From the NCBI RefSeq assembly GCF_020005165.1, contig NZ_JAHCLT010000003.1, forward strand, positions 496,001 to 560,000: 64,000 bases of DNA, given 5' to 3'. Positions 34,801 through 45,011 of this stretch are shown here, one piece after another (the stretch's first letter is position 1; every line of letters starts with the position of its first letter). The notes under the pieces were generated by a model. It was not told the DNA's origin, ran no database searches, and saw nothing but the letters and a program-made list of their open reading frames with translations. Position numbers and translations under genes: made by a program. The stretch is from Kangiella taiwanensis (GTDB lineage Bacteria; Pseudomonadota; Gammaproteobacteria; Enterobacterales; Kangiellaceae).

Positions 34801-37800
34801 TTATCACCCTCACCTGCGGTCTCATTTACCGAAGGCTCGTCAACTGCGTCTTCTTCAGCAGTGCCTCCTTCGGTAGCACTCGGTTCGGCATTAGGATCAA
34901 TCGTACGCTGTTGCTCTTTAGGAATAATCTCAGCACCGTCTTCAGGGTGTGGTACCACGCCTTCATAGATAGCCGAGCAGGCTCCTCCCGTAATTAGACC
35001 AACGCCTTGCTTAAACAGCCCTGTGATGGAACCTGTCACAGCGTCAAAAGCAGCAGTAAAGGTTTCAATCTCAGGCGAGGCTAAACTACCATTTAAGGTC
35101 TGCCCATATTCGCTACAGCCCTTCTCATTAATGATATCGAACTCAAAATCGTTAAACTGCTGTTCTGCTAAATTAATTTGACCATTAAATGCAAAGCGGT
35201 ACTTAAGCGTTGCAGCAGCGACATCTTTGGTGGTCATGACGCCCTTGGCAATATCCATATCCACGTTAAGGTGAGAGAAATGCGTATCCCCTTGGTCTGC
35301 TCCCAGCTGGCTTAATGTGTCTTGTATACTCACACCTTGTGATGCCAATAGCCCTAACGGCCCAGCTAGTAAGAAACCACCAACATCAAGCAACCCGAAT
35401 TTTTGACTGTCTAAGAAGCTTCTCAAAACTTTATTCACATTGAGTCGATGCAGCGTCACCGGCGTTTGATTACGAACTAAAATTTTTCCTTGTAACGTAT
35501 CCGCTATGGTTTCTGCTTCCAACCCATAGAACTCAACGTCAATATCACCCTGCAGGCTTCCTGACATTGCAATGCCGTCTTCGGTTTCTGGCTCAACCAA
35601 TTTTTCGAGGAGTAAGTTATTGAATTCAGAAATATAAGTAGAACGATACGGTTGCTGGGTGAGATCAATGACCCACTTGGCACTTAACGGTGCTTCGTTT
35701 ATGGTCATCCTTAACGGCTGAATAGTGATAGTCTGATTGTTTTGAATCGCGGTTACCGTCAGATCATTAATGTCCGTTTGCTTCTGCGCTATTTTGCCGA
35801 CTTTCAGCGCTACCAAGGTAAAAGCATTCTCAAGTTGAGAGCCGTACCACTGGTCAATGGTCTGGTGATTTTTTGCTAAAACTAACTCTGTAGCTCCTAA
35901 GTACAAGTTCTCAACTGAAATGACTTCAGCCTCGTCCTCTTGCTCTTCGCCTGGGCCTTGTTTGATTTGAGCATTGACACCGCTCAGTTTTAAATCACCT
36001 ATTTTAAGAGTCCGCAGGGCAAACTTCTCAGGTTCGCTTTGTTGTTTCTCCTTAGCATCTTTATCATCTTCTTGCTCAGTTTGGGCTTCTCCAGCTTGAG
36101 TCAAAGTGAGATCCGCCGAGCTCGTCCTGAGATAATCTAGCATTAAGTCTTTATTTCGAAGCGTGCCGCGAAGCTGCAAACCATCGACACTACCTTCGGG
36201 CACACTGAGCTTGCCAATGTTTAAGTTAATCGAATTCGCAGCATTACTAAAATGTGGCACCGGATCGCTAACCAGCTGGCCGCTTCGCACCAATGGAAAG
36301 CTATCTAATGTTAGGTTGCCACCAGACATTTGGTACTGAACATCATCGTTACGGTAGCGCAAACTTATCTGACGAAGATCAATATTGTTAAGCTCCACAT
36401 AATCAATCGGAAGTGACTCGCTTGATGGCGTGTTTTGATTCTTATCGTCAGCTGCTGCATCAATAGATAGATCTGCCGAACCTAAACCAAGCTCATTAAC
36501 CGTGACGCGATTGTCTTGATACTCCGAGTTAACTGTTAACCCACTAATATCTCCTTGTGGCATCTTGAACGACGCGGTCTCAAGATTTAACAACGATTTC
36601 TGCTGCCAGTTCTGCGGTTTTAGCGCTACCCAGTCCCCACCAGCATAAATAGGTACATTTGAGAGCTTAAGAGTAACGCCTTGAGCGGAGTAGTTTTGCT
36701 CATCCTGTTGCAATTCGATTGCACCATCGTTTATCGTTAACTCACTCAATGCAATCGTTTCGAGTGGCAGCATTGACTTCACTGCTGCCACCTCAGATTC
36801 GCTCTGGCTAGACTTATCAGTCGACTTTGATGCTTTGGTGTCTAATTGATACCGAACATTGGCTTTGTCTATACCAACACTTTTAATCTCAACGGATGAA
36901 TCAGCCAGTAACACTTCAGATGTCAGGCTCCCAACATCACCATAGCTTCCAGAATAAGCGCTACTCTTAAGCGAAACACTTGCTTGTTCTGAGCCAACGT
37001 TCAATGTATCAACCGCAAACACCGGTTTGTTATCTACCACTAACGGAGTATTTTTAAGCTCAAGAGTTATGTCGGATAACTGGTGTTCCGCATCGCTTTG
37101 GGCGTAACGAACCGTTCCTTGCTCTATACTTCCGTTAAGTAACTTGACTGTTTTAAATGGCAAGAACCATTGTTCTGCTCCTTCTGCTACCTCACCACCA
37201 CCCGAACTATCGCTACCAACGTTCAACTTAAAGATTGGCTTTGCTAACTCAAACTGTGGGATAACAAACTGTCCTTGTTTTAACTCTCCAGACATTTTTA
37301 GGCTTTCAAAGTCGACCATGTCCGATGCCATGGCTTCAGAGCTAAGGTTAAAACGGCTGTTTTGTGCGATATAAAAGCTCGGCCAATCCAACCATAAAGC
37401 TTTCTTTTTTTGAACTAACAGTAATTCCGAAAATTCCGCTTCTATTGCCTTAATTGACAATTCTTGTTTGTCTTGAATCGCAAGGTCAGTTTTACCTAAG
37501 TCGATTTTCTTTATCACGATATCATCGAAAGGTAACTCTAAATCATTAGCTTGCGGGTTTGTAGTTGTCGCTGTCTGAGCAGTCTCAGTTGTTGCTGCCG
37601 ATGCTTGAGAATGATCCAACAAGTTGATATTGATTGATGACTGCCCCGAATGGATGTCATCAATCACCAAGCGCTGCCCATCGATATGTGCACTTAAGCT
37701 AAGGTCATTTAGTTGTGTTTTATCAGACTTCAGGCTCTTTAACCGCGCCTCTAGCGTTGTATTACTTGCTTTGACTAGCCGTTGTAGATCTTCGAATAGG

Positions 37801-38327
37801 AGGAAACCATCTTCGGCGACTGGGATGTTTCGAACTTTTACTTCAGCGCCTTCTGCGAGCAGAGAAACTTCGCCGCGGTATTCGAAATCGAGATTGTTTA
37901 CATCAATTGCCGCGACATCAATAAAGTCAAACGGCAACGATGTTTCCTCGGCGCTTTGCTCGCTTTCTTTAAGCTTAAACTCAAAAGGATAGCGCACTTT
38001 TGCGTTGTTTAATTGCAGTAGCTCAACCGTAAGCTGGCTTGACCATAAGTGACTATAGTCCAGCTCGCCTTCTAACTGTTCAAATTGGATAAAAGGATCA
38101 TCTTTCGGGCCTATGATACTGGAGCTAACTTTAATCGTTCCGCTCAGTAATGAAACATCCAACTCACCAATTGTAGCCTCGACGCCAAGATTTTCCTTTA
38201 AATAATCTTCAAGGTAGGACTCAGAGTTAATAATATAGACGAAAACTGAAACAGCTAAAAACAACAGTACAAAAAGCCCTAGCAGGACCCACAATATCCT
38301 TTTTAACCATTTCCAGCTTTTCGTCAT
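34797..38327 (-). CDS. Large AsmA-family protein
   Basis: An 1176-residue protein with one N-terminal membrane helix (ILWVLLGLFVLLFLAVSVFVYII) and a long periplasmic beta-rich region typical of AsmA/TamB/YhdP-type proteins, which bridge the envelope and help move phospholipids to the outer membrane. The AsmA N-terminal block (YLKENLGVEATIGELDVSLL) and the AsmA C-terminal block (DVDMDIAKGVMTT-like, then LNGSLASPEIE) are visible. The last 60 residues are acidic and disordered. Which paralogue it matches cannot be said from this reading. Confidence 0.85.
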   Translation of the reverse strand: MTKSWKWLKRILWVLLGLFVLLFLAVSVFVYIINSESYLEDYLKENLGVEATIGELDVSLLSGTIKVSSSIIGPKDDPFIQFEQLEGELDYSHLWSSQLTVELLQLNNAKVRYPFEFKLKESEQSAEETSLPFDFIDVAAIDVNNLDFEYRGEVSLLAEGAEVKVRNIPVAEDGFLLFEDLQRLVKASNTTLEARLKSLKSDKTQLNDLSLSAHIDGQRLVIDDIHSGQSSININLLDHSQASAATTETAQTATTTNPQANDLELPFDDIVIKKIDLGKTDLAIQDKQELSIKAIEAEFSELLLVQKKKALWLDWPSFYIAQNSRFNLSSEAMASDMVDFESLKMSGELKQGQFVIPQFELAKPIFKLNVGSDSSGGGEVAEGAEQWFLPFKTVKLLNGSIEQGTVRYAQSDAEHQLSDITLELKNTPLVVDNKPVFAVDTLNVGSEQASVSLKSSAYSGSYGDVGSLTSEVLLADSSVEIKSVGIDKANVRYQLDTKASKSTDKSSQSESEVAAVKSMLPLETIALSELTINDGAIELQQDEQNYSAQGVTLKLSNVPIYAGGDWVALKPQNWQQKSLLNLETASFKMPQGDISGLTVNSEYQDNRVTVNELGLGSADLSIDAAADDKNQNTPSSESLPIDYVELNNIDLRQISLRYRNDDVQYQMSGGNLTLDSFPLVRSGQLVSDPVPHFSNAANSINLNIGKLSVPEGSVDGLQLRGTLRNKDLMLDYLRTSSADLTLTQAGEAQTEQEDDKDAKEKQQSEPEKFALRTLKIGDLKLSGVNAQIKQGPGEEQEDEAEVISVENLYLGATELVLAKNHQTIDQWYGSQLENAFTLVALKVGKIAQKQTDINDLTVTAIQNNQTITIQPLRMTINEAPLSAKWVIDLTQQPYRSTYISEFNNLLLEKLVEPETEDGIAMSGSLQGDIDVEFYGLEAETIADTLQGKILVRNQTPVTLHRLNVNKVLRSFLDSQKFGLLDVGGFLLAGPLGLLASQGVSIQDTLSQLGADQGDTHFSHLNVDMDIAKGVMTTKDVAAATLKYRFAFNGQINLAEQQFNDFEFDIINEKGCSEYGQTLNGSLASPEIETFTAAFDAVTGSITGLFKQGVGLITGGACSAIYEGVVPHPEDGAEIIPKEQQRTIDPNAEPSATEGGTAEEDAVDEPSVNETAGEGDN

Positions 38328-38336
38328 AAATAATTA

Positions 38337-39155
38337 CTACTTGTCTAAGTTAAACTCCGTCCAAACTGGCGCGTGATCAGATGGACGCTCCATACTGCGT
38401 ATTTCATAGTCGATATCCGAGGCTACCGCACGCTGATTGAGCCAATCGCAAGCGAATACAGAGTCAATACGTAGACCTCGCTTCGGATCGCGTTCAAAAC
38501 CACGGCTGCGATAATCAAACCAGCTAAACTTATCATCTTTATTCGGATTAATCGTGCGGTAAGTATCATACAAACCCGCACTTAACATGCGCTGAACCCA
38601 CTCACGTTCCTCAGGTAAGAAACTGCACTTACCCTCTCTTAACCAACGTTTGCGATTTGGTTCACCGATTCCGATGTCGATATCTAGCTGTGACACGTTA
38701 ATATCACCTAATACGATTGTCCTAACATTCTCGATATCATGCGCTTCTAAATAATCCTGTAGATCTTGATAGAACTTCTCTTTATAGGGAAATTTAGTTG
38801 GGTGTTCGCGGTTTTCTCCTTGAGGGAAATAACCATTCAACACTTTTATCGTCTCGTCACCGTATTCAAATGTCGTAATGATCATGCGACGCTGAGCATC
38901 TTCAGGATCATTAGGAAAACCCTTCTCGACAGCAATTGGCTTTTTCTTACTGAACGTGGCGACACCATAGTGAGCTTTCCCGCCATGGATTTCCATGTGA
39001 TAGCCTAAGTGCTCATATAAATCAAAAGGAAACATGTCGTCATGAACCTTAGTTTCCTGAATACAGATAATGTCAGGGTCATGTTTTTCGACCAGAGCCT
39101 CAATTTGATGAGCTCGCGTTCGGATACTATTAATGTTAAAGGTCACTATTTTCAT
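38337..39155 (-). CDS. xthA: Exodeoxyribonuclease III
   Basis: A 272-residue EEP-fold AP endonuclease/3' exonuclease. Metal and catalytic residues appear in the canonical order: MKIVTFNINSIRTRAHQ (Asn7), CIQETKVHDD (Glu), VLGDINVSQLDIDIG (Asp/Asn) and SDHAPVW (His). It repairs abasic sites and blocked 3' ends. It is 9 bp upstream of the AsmA-family gene and 3 bp after the M61 peptidase gene. Confidence 0.95.
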   Translation of the reverse strand: MKIVTFNINSIRTRAHQIEALVEKHDPDIICIQETKVHDDMFPFDLYEHLGYHMEIHGGKAHYGVATFSKKKPIAVEKGFPNDPEDAQRRMIITTFEYGDETIKVLNGYFPQGENREHPTKFPYKEKFYQDLQDYLEAHDIENVRTIVLGDINVSQLDIDIGIGEPNRKRWLREGKCSFLPEEREWVQRMLSAGLYDTYRTINPNKDDKFSWFDYRSRGFERDPKRGLRIDSVFACDWLNQRAVASDIDYEIRSMERPSDHAPVWTEFNLDK

Positions 39156-39158
39156 TGT

Positions 39159-40997
39159 TTATTGTCCAGATTCTTTTAAATTTAACCATTGTGCGAATTG
39201 TTGTTGGGCTTTTTCGCTACCCTTTTCATCGTAAGTAATATAAGCAGTATCACATTCTGCTGCTTCTAGCGCTACCTCAAACTCCATCAATTCGTCACGT
39301 CTAAAAGCTACCAAGGTTACAGTTTCCCCAACCGATATTTGCTGTACTTGTTTATCAAAATCAGAGCCACTGATACGCAGACCATCTATTGCCAGTAAGT
39401 GATCGCCAGCAGAAACGCCCGCTTCAGCAGCCACAGAGTCCGCGTAGACATTCTTGACTAGGACACCGACCGCTTTCGACTTATACTCAATACCCAAGTC
39501 CGATAACTGCTTATCTTCGGGCAAAGATGCTTTAAAACCACCTCGGTCATTACGATCTCTACGCGGCAGGTAAGCCAATGATAGCCCTACCGATGACAAT
39601 AATGAGTCTGTTGGTAATGGATCCGTTGTATACAGCGCTAAATGGAAAAACCTTTGTATCTCTTCGTGTGCACTGTCTGGTGTTTCTTCTAACACCATCG
39701 ATTGAATCGTGTCGTTTTCCACACCTTTTTTAGCTAACCCGTATTCGGACCATAAGCGACGCATAATATCTTTCAAAGACTTTTGCCAGTGGGTGCTTTT
39801 ACGAATCAACAAATCTAAGCACAAAGCGATTTCTGCACCCTTGGTGTAATAGCTCACCACTGCGTTTGGTGCATTTTCATCCTGTTTATAAAATTTTGTC
39901 CAGGCATCGAAACTGGAGTCGGTAACCGTTTGAATGAATCGACCTTTGGAACGTCTTACGGCAGTTAATGTTTTTGCTAGTCGGGTCAGGTACTCTTCTT
40001 TATCAAGAGTTTCTGTTTGCGCCAACGCTAAGTTGTCATAGTAAGAGGTAATGCCTTCAAAGGCCCATAATAGCTCAGTATAGCTTTCGCGTTGGGTATC
40101 GTAAGGTAAAAACTCAGTAGGCTTAATTTGTTTCACATTCCATGTGTGGAAGTATTCGTGTGAACAAAGGTCTAAAAAGGTCTGATACGTTTCTTTAACA
40201 CCATCGGTGTCATCTGTTTCTAGCGGCAAGTCCTCACGACTACAATGTAGCGCGGTAGAATTACGATGCTCTAGACCACCAAAGCCATTGCCTAAGACAT
40301 ACGTCATAAACAGGTACCGGTCCATCGGAGCCGGTTCGCCAAAGAATTGAAGGTGATGCTCACAAATTTTCTTGAGATCAGTTGCCAAACGCTCATCATC
40401 AACTTTGTGACGACCGGTTAAAACCATATGGTGAGGTATACCGCAAGCCTCAAAGCTGATCAGGTTAAAATCCGACATTTCGACAGGACAGTCAATTAAC
40501 TCGTCATAATCAGAAGCCTGATAACGTCCAAAGCCAAATTCTGCTGTATCTTCTATCGCCTTCAAACCTGTAGCTAACCGCCAGTGTACATACTCTTCAC
40601 CATCGGGACGGTTAATATCTACCGTACAAGTTTCCTTTTCTCTACCAGAAACGGCCAAAAAGACACAGGTGCCATTGAAGAAGCCATGAGTCTGGTCAAG
40701 GTGTGCCCCACGTACCGACAAATCCCAAGCATAGACTTGGTATGTCACAACAACCGAGGAGTCCGATGCGGGTAGATGCCAGCTCGACTTATCAATACGT
40801 CCAAGCTTCATGGGGCCTTCGCTATTTTCGGCACGGATCCACTGGATATGTTTAGAGAAGTCACGGATCATGTAACTTCCGGGTATCCAGTTTGGCATAT
40901 AAAGCGTGTGCCCCTCAGCGCCAACAGACTCTAACCGGAGAGTTACTTCAAATAAGTGCGCTTCAGGGTTTACAGGATGGATCTCATAATAAATCAT
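39159..40997 (-). CDS. M61 family glycyl aminopeptidase with PDZ domain
   Basis: A 612-residue metallopeptidase. A beta N-terminal domain (YEIHPVNPEAHLFEVTL) precedes the catalytic domain with zinc motif HEYFHTWNVKQIKP near residue 280 and the Glu helix in LLWAFEGITSYYDNL. A PDZ domain of about 90 residues ends the protein (VKNVYADSVAAEAGVSAGDHL). There is no signal peptide, so it appears cytoplasmic. It would trim peptides, again fitting a proteolytic lifestyle. Confidence 0.92.
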   Translation of the reverse strand: MIYYEIHPVNPEAHLFEVTLRLESVGAEGHTLYMPNWIPGSYMIRDFSKHIQWIRAENSEGPMKLGRIDKSSWHLPASDSSVVVTYQVYAWDLSVRGAHLDQTHGFFNGTCVFLAVSGREKETCTVDINRPDGEEYVHWRLATGLKAIEDTAEFGFGRYQASDYDELIDCPVEMSDFNLISFEACGIPHHMVLTGRHKVDDERLATDLKKICEHHLQFFGEPAPMDRYLFMTYVLGNGFGGLEHRNSTALHCSREDLPLETDDTDGVKETYQTFLDLCSHEYFHTWNVKQIKPTEFLPYDTQRESYTELLWAFEGITSYYDNLALAQTETLDKEEYLTRLAKTLTAVRRSKGRFIQTVTDSSFDAWTKFYKQDENAPNAVVSYYTKGAEIALCLDLLIRKSTHWQKSLKDIMRRLWSEYGLAKKGVENDTIQSMVLEETPDSAHEEIQRFFHLALYTTDPLPTDSLLSSVGLSLAYLPRRDRNDRGGFKASLPEDKQLSDLGIEYKSKAVGVLVKNVYADSVAAEAGVSAGDHLLAIDGLRISGSDFDKQVQQISVGETVTLVAFRRDELMEFEVALEAAECDTAYITYDEKGSEKAQQQFAQWLNLKESGQ

Positions 40998-41096
40998 AAA
41001 CTAGACTTTTGACCAATCACATTGTAGATTTCGTTGAATCAATTATAGAGATTTCAGATCTGAATTACAGGGCATTCTGCAAAAGACTGTTAAGCT

Positions 41097-41489
41097 ATGT
41101 CAAAATTTGAATTTACTGACCTCAATTTAGCCGAGCTAACCCCAGAACAACGGTTAAAAATCACACAGGGTACCGTAGATGATCTAGTGAGAGCTTTAAA
41201 TTTAGGTAATTATTCGCTCATCTGGCGCTACTTAGATCAGAAGCTTAGCGCTGAAATAGATGCTGCACACTTTGCAGAAATGCACAACAAGATAAAAGAA
41301 GGTTACGGCTCGATAAATAGTTCTGAACAAAAGAGCTCAGCTTTAATTGGTTCAACGCTAACCGAAGAATGGCTACTCAAAACAGAAGATTCGGCGGATT
41401 TAGTTCTTACCATCCGTTTGCAAACCATCAGGGAGTTTCTCGCGATTGAGCACTTTTCAATTAAACCACTCTTCTCAGAGTCATCATAA
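41097..41489 (+). CDS. Hypothetical 130-residue protein
   Basis: A soluble protein with no signal peptide. The N-terminus LTPEQRLKITQGTVDDLVRAL and a middle segment SLIWRYLDQKLSAEID suggest a small alpha+beta fold of the SnoaL/NTF2-like kind, but I cannot name a family. It is divergent from the M61 gene and ends one base before the convergent DUF6580 gene. Confidence 0.65.
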   Translation: MSKFEFTDLNLAELTPEQRLKITQGTVDDLVRALNLGNYSLIWRYLDQKLSAEIDAAHFAEMHNKIKEGYGSINSSEQKSSALIGSTLTEEWLLKTEDSADLVLTIRLQTIREFLAIEHFSIKPLFSESS

Positions 41490-41490
41490 T

Positions 41491-42030
41491 CTATCGTTGA
41501 GAAACTCGGCTAATATCAATAATGTAATGGCCAAATGATTTAGCGAAATACCAGTAACTGATAAATAACACCCCGTTGAAGAACAAGTCGCCCAATAAGG
41601 TTCGCTGAAAGAACGGTATCGCCATGGTGTAGCAAGTTACTAAGCCTTCCCATGTTTTGGGGTAATAATCACTCACAGCCCACACACCGAAGTTGGTAAT
41701 GACAAAAAAGATAATCGACCCTGCGACAGAGGCACCGATAACCTTTAAAGGGCTCACTGACTTTCTCAGAAGAAAGCCAATCGAAACAGCGATCAAAATG
41801 GCACTATAGACAAATAGCATGGTGTTATGGAAACCTAAGAAAATATCCGCCAAAAACATCGACAGCAACGGTATGGCAAATCCCAACCACTTTCTGTCAA
41901 AATAAGTCCCAGCGAACAACCCCATGGCCATCACAGGTGTAACGTTAAACGGATGTGGAAATAAGCGGTAAGCGCCTATTGCCAAAATAATAATGACTAA
42001 GGTAGCTGTTTTGACGGATAACTTACTCAT
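41491..42030 (-). CDS. DUF6580 membrane protein, candidate ECF-type cobalamin transporter
   Basis: A 179-residue protein with about six hydrophobic segments and the motifs RLFPHPFNVTPVMAMGLFAG and FLADIFLGFHNT, typical of DUF6580, which resembles S-components of ECF vitamin transporters. It is the last gene of a riboswitch-controlled B12 operon that has no btuCDF ABC transporter. That context suggests it carries cobalamin across the inner membrane, alone or with an ECF module elsewhere. Function is inference. Confidence 0.75.
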   Translation of the reverse strand: MSKLSVKTATLVIIILAIGAYRLFPHPFNVTPVMAMGLFAGTYFDRKWLGFAIPLLSMFLADIFLGFHNTMLFVYSAILIAVSIGFLLRKSVSPLKVIGASVAGSIIFFVITNFGVWAVSDYYPKTWEGLVTCYTMAIPFFQRTLLGDLFFNGVLFISYWYFAKSFGHYIIDISRVSQR

Positions 42031-42049
42031 GAATCACTCTCTTAATAAT

Positions 42050-42616
42050 TTATTTCTGCCATTGGGGTTCATCAGTTGATACCGTTCGACCTGTCAGTCG
42101 CGCCATAATAAAAAAAGCATCAGACAAACGATTTAAGTAAACTAATAATTCCGTCGACACTGTGTCATGCTCACTGAGCCTAACAACATCACGCTCAGCT
42201 CGGCGTGCAACACAACGAGCCATATGAGCATACGCTGAAGTTAGGTTCTGCCCAGGTATGACAAACTCCTTGAGCGGAGGAAGCGTTTCATTCATCCGCT
42301 CAATAAAATGCTCAACATCAGCTGTTGCGGCGCTTGAAATGAAATGGTTACTCGGTGACGCTAACTCACCACCCACATTAAACAATTCATTCTGCACCTG
42401 ATAACAAAGAGCTTCGACATCTTCGCGCGCCGCAAAGTCCTGACACTCTTTCTGCTTCAAAGTAGCCACAAACACTCCAATCGCAGCATTTAGTTCATCA
42501 ACAGCACCAATAGCCTCAATTCGAAGTGAAGACTTAGAGACTCGTTTACCATCCGCCAAACGCGTGTTGCCACCGTCTCCTGCGCCCGTTGTTATCTGAG
42601 TTAGTCGATTTGCCAT
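42050..42616 (-). CDS. Corrinoid adenosyltransferase, PduO type
   Basis: A 188-residue ATP:cob(I)alamin adenosyltransferase. Seen are the N-terminal TGAGDGGNTRLADGKRVSK ATP loop, EAIGAVDELNAAIGVF and the RCVARRAERDVV helix with the conserved Arg residues. It makes adenosylcobalamin. It is the middle gene of the btuB operon, 19 bp downstream of the receptor. Confidence 0.93.
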   Translation of the reverse strand: MANRLTQITTGAGDGGNTRLADGKRVSKSSLRIEAIGAVDELNAAIGVFVATLKQKECQDFAAREDVEALCYQVQNELFNVGGELASPSNHFISSAATADVEHFIERMNETLPPLKEFVIPGQNLTSAYAHMARCVARRAERDVVRLSEHDTVSTELLVYLNRLSDAFFIMARLTGRTVSTDEPQWQK

Positions 42617-42635
42617 AAGGATTGAACCATGACCA

Positions 42636-44627
42636 TTAAAAGCGGTAACTCAGTTTAACATAACCATAACGGCCATTCGCTGGATAATAGCCACCAAACT
42701 GTGCGTAATCGATATATTCTTTATCCAGTAAATTATCGACCCGAATGCCCAACGTCACCTGCTCCCACTGCCAATTAACCGCAGAGTTCAGCACCACATG
42801 GCTACCGACTTTAGGCTGTGCATTAGCCACATCACCCTCTTGGTATCGGTCACTGCGATAATTCGCTTCAATATACCAGTTTGAAATACTGTCTATTTGC
42901 CAGTCGAACCAAGCATTAACCGTATGTTCTGACACACCTGGGATACGGTTTCCGGCAGTCCCTGACTCGCCGCGCTTAATGTCAGCATCAACAAAATGAT
43001 AGTTCGCACCGGCGGTCAATTCCTCAGACAACTCCGTTTGGTAATCTACAATTAAGCCTAGACGCTCGGATTCACCACCGTTAACGTTAGCGCCCGGAAA
43101 AAATGCTCCCGCTGGCGGTGTTGCTGCTGGATCAAAGAAAATTTCATCATCCAACACTAATTGATAAGCCGACAACTTCAAATAGCCATGCTCAAACGAT
43201 TGCTCATAACCAACTTCAAACGAATCGCCTGTTTGTGGCTCAAGGCCGACCACACCTTCTGCGGTATACGACTGCTCATCGACTTTAGCAAAACGGTAGT
43301 TATTGCTGTAACGCGCATAACCTTTGCTATCCTCGCTGAACTGGTGACTCAAACCCAAGTCATACGCAGTCGCTGAATTTTTTAAGCGAATGCCACTTGG
43401 ATAAGCGGTTAGATCGACTAAGTCATCTTCAACTCTTGCATATCGCGCAGCAAGCTCAATGTCCGTGCGCTTTGATAGCGGAATAAAAAGTTGTGAGTAT
43501 AAACTTTTGACCACCTGTTCATTGCTTCGTCCGAGCAGCGAAAAGTCATACTCAGCATGGTCATAATCAATACCATTTATCCAATCAATCGAACCACTGC
43601 CAGCCTGCCACTCACCTTTAATTCGTGGATAAATACTCCACTGAGTTCTATCGGTAGTATTCACCGTCGTGGTTGGAAACCCAACAAAACTGTTGATGCT
43701 CTCGATATCTGAGTCTAAGTAGTTCACATCCAGCGCGTACTGCCAGTTTTCATCAATAGTTTCTTGGCCAAACACACGCAACACATCCTGCTGGCTATCC
43801 ACATAATCATTCGCAAACTCAGGGCGAGACTGAATTGGTTCACTCAAATCAAAATCCAATAAAGCGCCTGGTGTTTCTAAGTCTTCTCGGTTGGTATTCG
43901 CCTCAAATAACCAGTCTGACGTGTCGGTTAAATAATTAAACTTAACTGCCAACTGGCTTTGGTCACGCTCGTTGTGATCACGGTAATTATCGGTCTCTAA
44001 ATAATTCGCACTGAGCAAAAATGACCAATCTTGATTTAGTGTATGGTTCAAGTTGACATTGCCCTGCACAGTACCGAAGTTACCAGCAATTAGGCTCGCA
44101 TTCGATTCTTTACTATTTCCTGAGCGCGTGACTATATTAATCACGCCAGCTACAGCTTGGTCACCGTACAAAGTGCTGGCTGCTCCTTGAATAATTTCAA
44201 TCCGCTCAATATCTGAGACCAGCACAGATTCTAAATCTGGCGCTGCGATATCCGTATAATTCAGGCGACGACCATCCACTTGAATCAAAACATTGTTACC
44301 CGCCTGTTCAGCAGAAATACCACGCATACTGACGGTAGTTTTACCGCTGACAGAGGATACTTGAACTCCAGCCACACGCTTTAATAACTGGACAACTTGA
44401 GTGGCGTTGCTACGCTCAATATCGTCTTTTGAAATTATGGTAATGTTGGTTGGCAAACGAGCATTTCGCTCTTTGAAGCGTGAAGCGATAATAACAACCG
44501 TATTGTCGTCGTACACTCCCTCTTGTGAATCTGATTGCTCTGCTGCCTTAACTGTTGCGCTTAAGCTTAACGTTGCCGTAACGGCGATAGCGACGAACCT
44601 TTGAGTCGCTAATGAAGTTTGTGTCAT
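42636..44627 (-). CDS. btuB: TonB-dependent cobalamin receptor, BtuB-like
   Basis: An outer-membrane receptor of 663 residues from the ATG at 44627; the longest frame adds 14. The signal peptide ends in VKAAE. The plug domain follows (IIISKDDIERSNATQVVQLL-like helix, VSMRGI, IERIEIIQGAASTLYGDQAVAGVINI), then a 22-strand barrel closing with aromatic YVKLSYRF. Control by a cobalamin riboswitch directly upstream supports B12 as ligand. Confidence 0.93.
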   Translation of the reverse strand: MTQTSLATQRFVAIAVTATLSLSATVKAAEQSDSQEGVYDDNTVVIIASRFKERNARLPTNITIISKDDIERSNATQVVQLLKRVAGVQVSSVSGKTTVSMRGISAEQAGNNVLIQVDGRRLNYTDIAAPDLESVLVSDIERIEIIQGAASTLYGDQAVAGVINIVTRSGNSKESNASLIAGNFGTVQGNVNLNHTLNQDWSFLLSANYLETDNYRDHNERDQSQLAVKFNYLTDTSDWLFEANTNREDLETPGALLDFDLSEPIQSRPEFANDYVDSQQDVLRVFGQETIDENWQYALDVNYLDSDIESINSFVGFPTTTVNTTDRTQWSIYPRIKGEWQAGSGSIDWINGIDYDHAEYDFSLLGRSNEQVVKSLYSQLFIPLSKRTDIELAARYARVEDDLVDLTAYPSGIRLKNSATAYDLGLSHQFSEDSKGYARYSNNYRFAKVDEQSYTAEGVVGLEPQTGDSFEVGYEQSFEHGYLKLSAYQLVLDDEIFFDPAATPPAGAFFPGANVNGGESERLGLIVDYQTELSEELTAGANYHFVDADIKRGESGTAGNRIPGVSEHTVNAWFDWQIDSISNWYIEANYRSDRYQEGDVANAQPKVGSHVVLNSAVNWQWEQVTLGIRVDNLLDKEYIDYAQFGGYYPANGRYGYVKLSYRF

Positions 44628-44716
44628 TGCTAGATCTCTATATTCTAGCGGGCATAAATTTGAGTTCATTAATGTCTACCAAGCAAGAGCCCACCGTTCT
44701 GCTCAGCACCTAATAA

Positions 44717-44880
44717 GGCCGGTCTCCGGACTTAAAAGCATCCCACTCTTTCACCTTCCCAAGACGATTTTTTACTAAAACTAAGTCTCAGTGGCCCATT
44801 GTCAGAGCGCTCTTTATTACCGTTGCGGGGGCAGTACCAGAACTACACTGGTTTCCCGATTAATCACATGGAACCTTATT
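44717..44880 (-). promoter_or_regulatory. Cobalamin riboswitch (AdoCbl class) upstream of btuB
   Basis: On the minus strand the conserved cobalamin elements appear in order: AAGGTTCC (44877 region), CGGGAAACC, TGCCCCCGCAACGG, GGGCCACTG (B12 box), and AAGTCCGGAGACCGGCC near the 3' end. Spacing is normal. The leader ends about 90 nt before the btuB ATG; binding of B12 should block translation or elongation of the operon. Confidence 0.95.
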
Positions 44881-44995
44881 AGCCAATAATGAAGACGTAT
44901 GTTGTTTTAAAAGGCTATATCGTTTTTAGCTGATAAATAACCATAAATAGGTTCACCCTTCTTCAACTCGGTGGTATTATAGCTTCAAGCTATTT

Positions 44996-45011
44996 AGACG
45001 TCTATACATCT
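44996..45011 (+). promoter_or_regulatory. Candidate MetJ operator (two met boxes) upstream of metH
   Basis: AGACGTCT (perfect met box) is followed directly by ATACATCT, a match at five of eight positions, in tandem 8-bp arrangement. MetJ with S-adenosylmethionine represses met genes through such tandem boxes. It lies 85 nt before the metH ATG. No metJ gene is in the window. Confidence 0.55.

Noticed and set aside
44628-44880. Possible extra gene in the btuB leader
   Set aside because: The conserved elements are those of a cobalamin riboswitch, which explains the whole segment.
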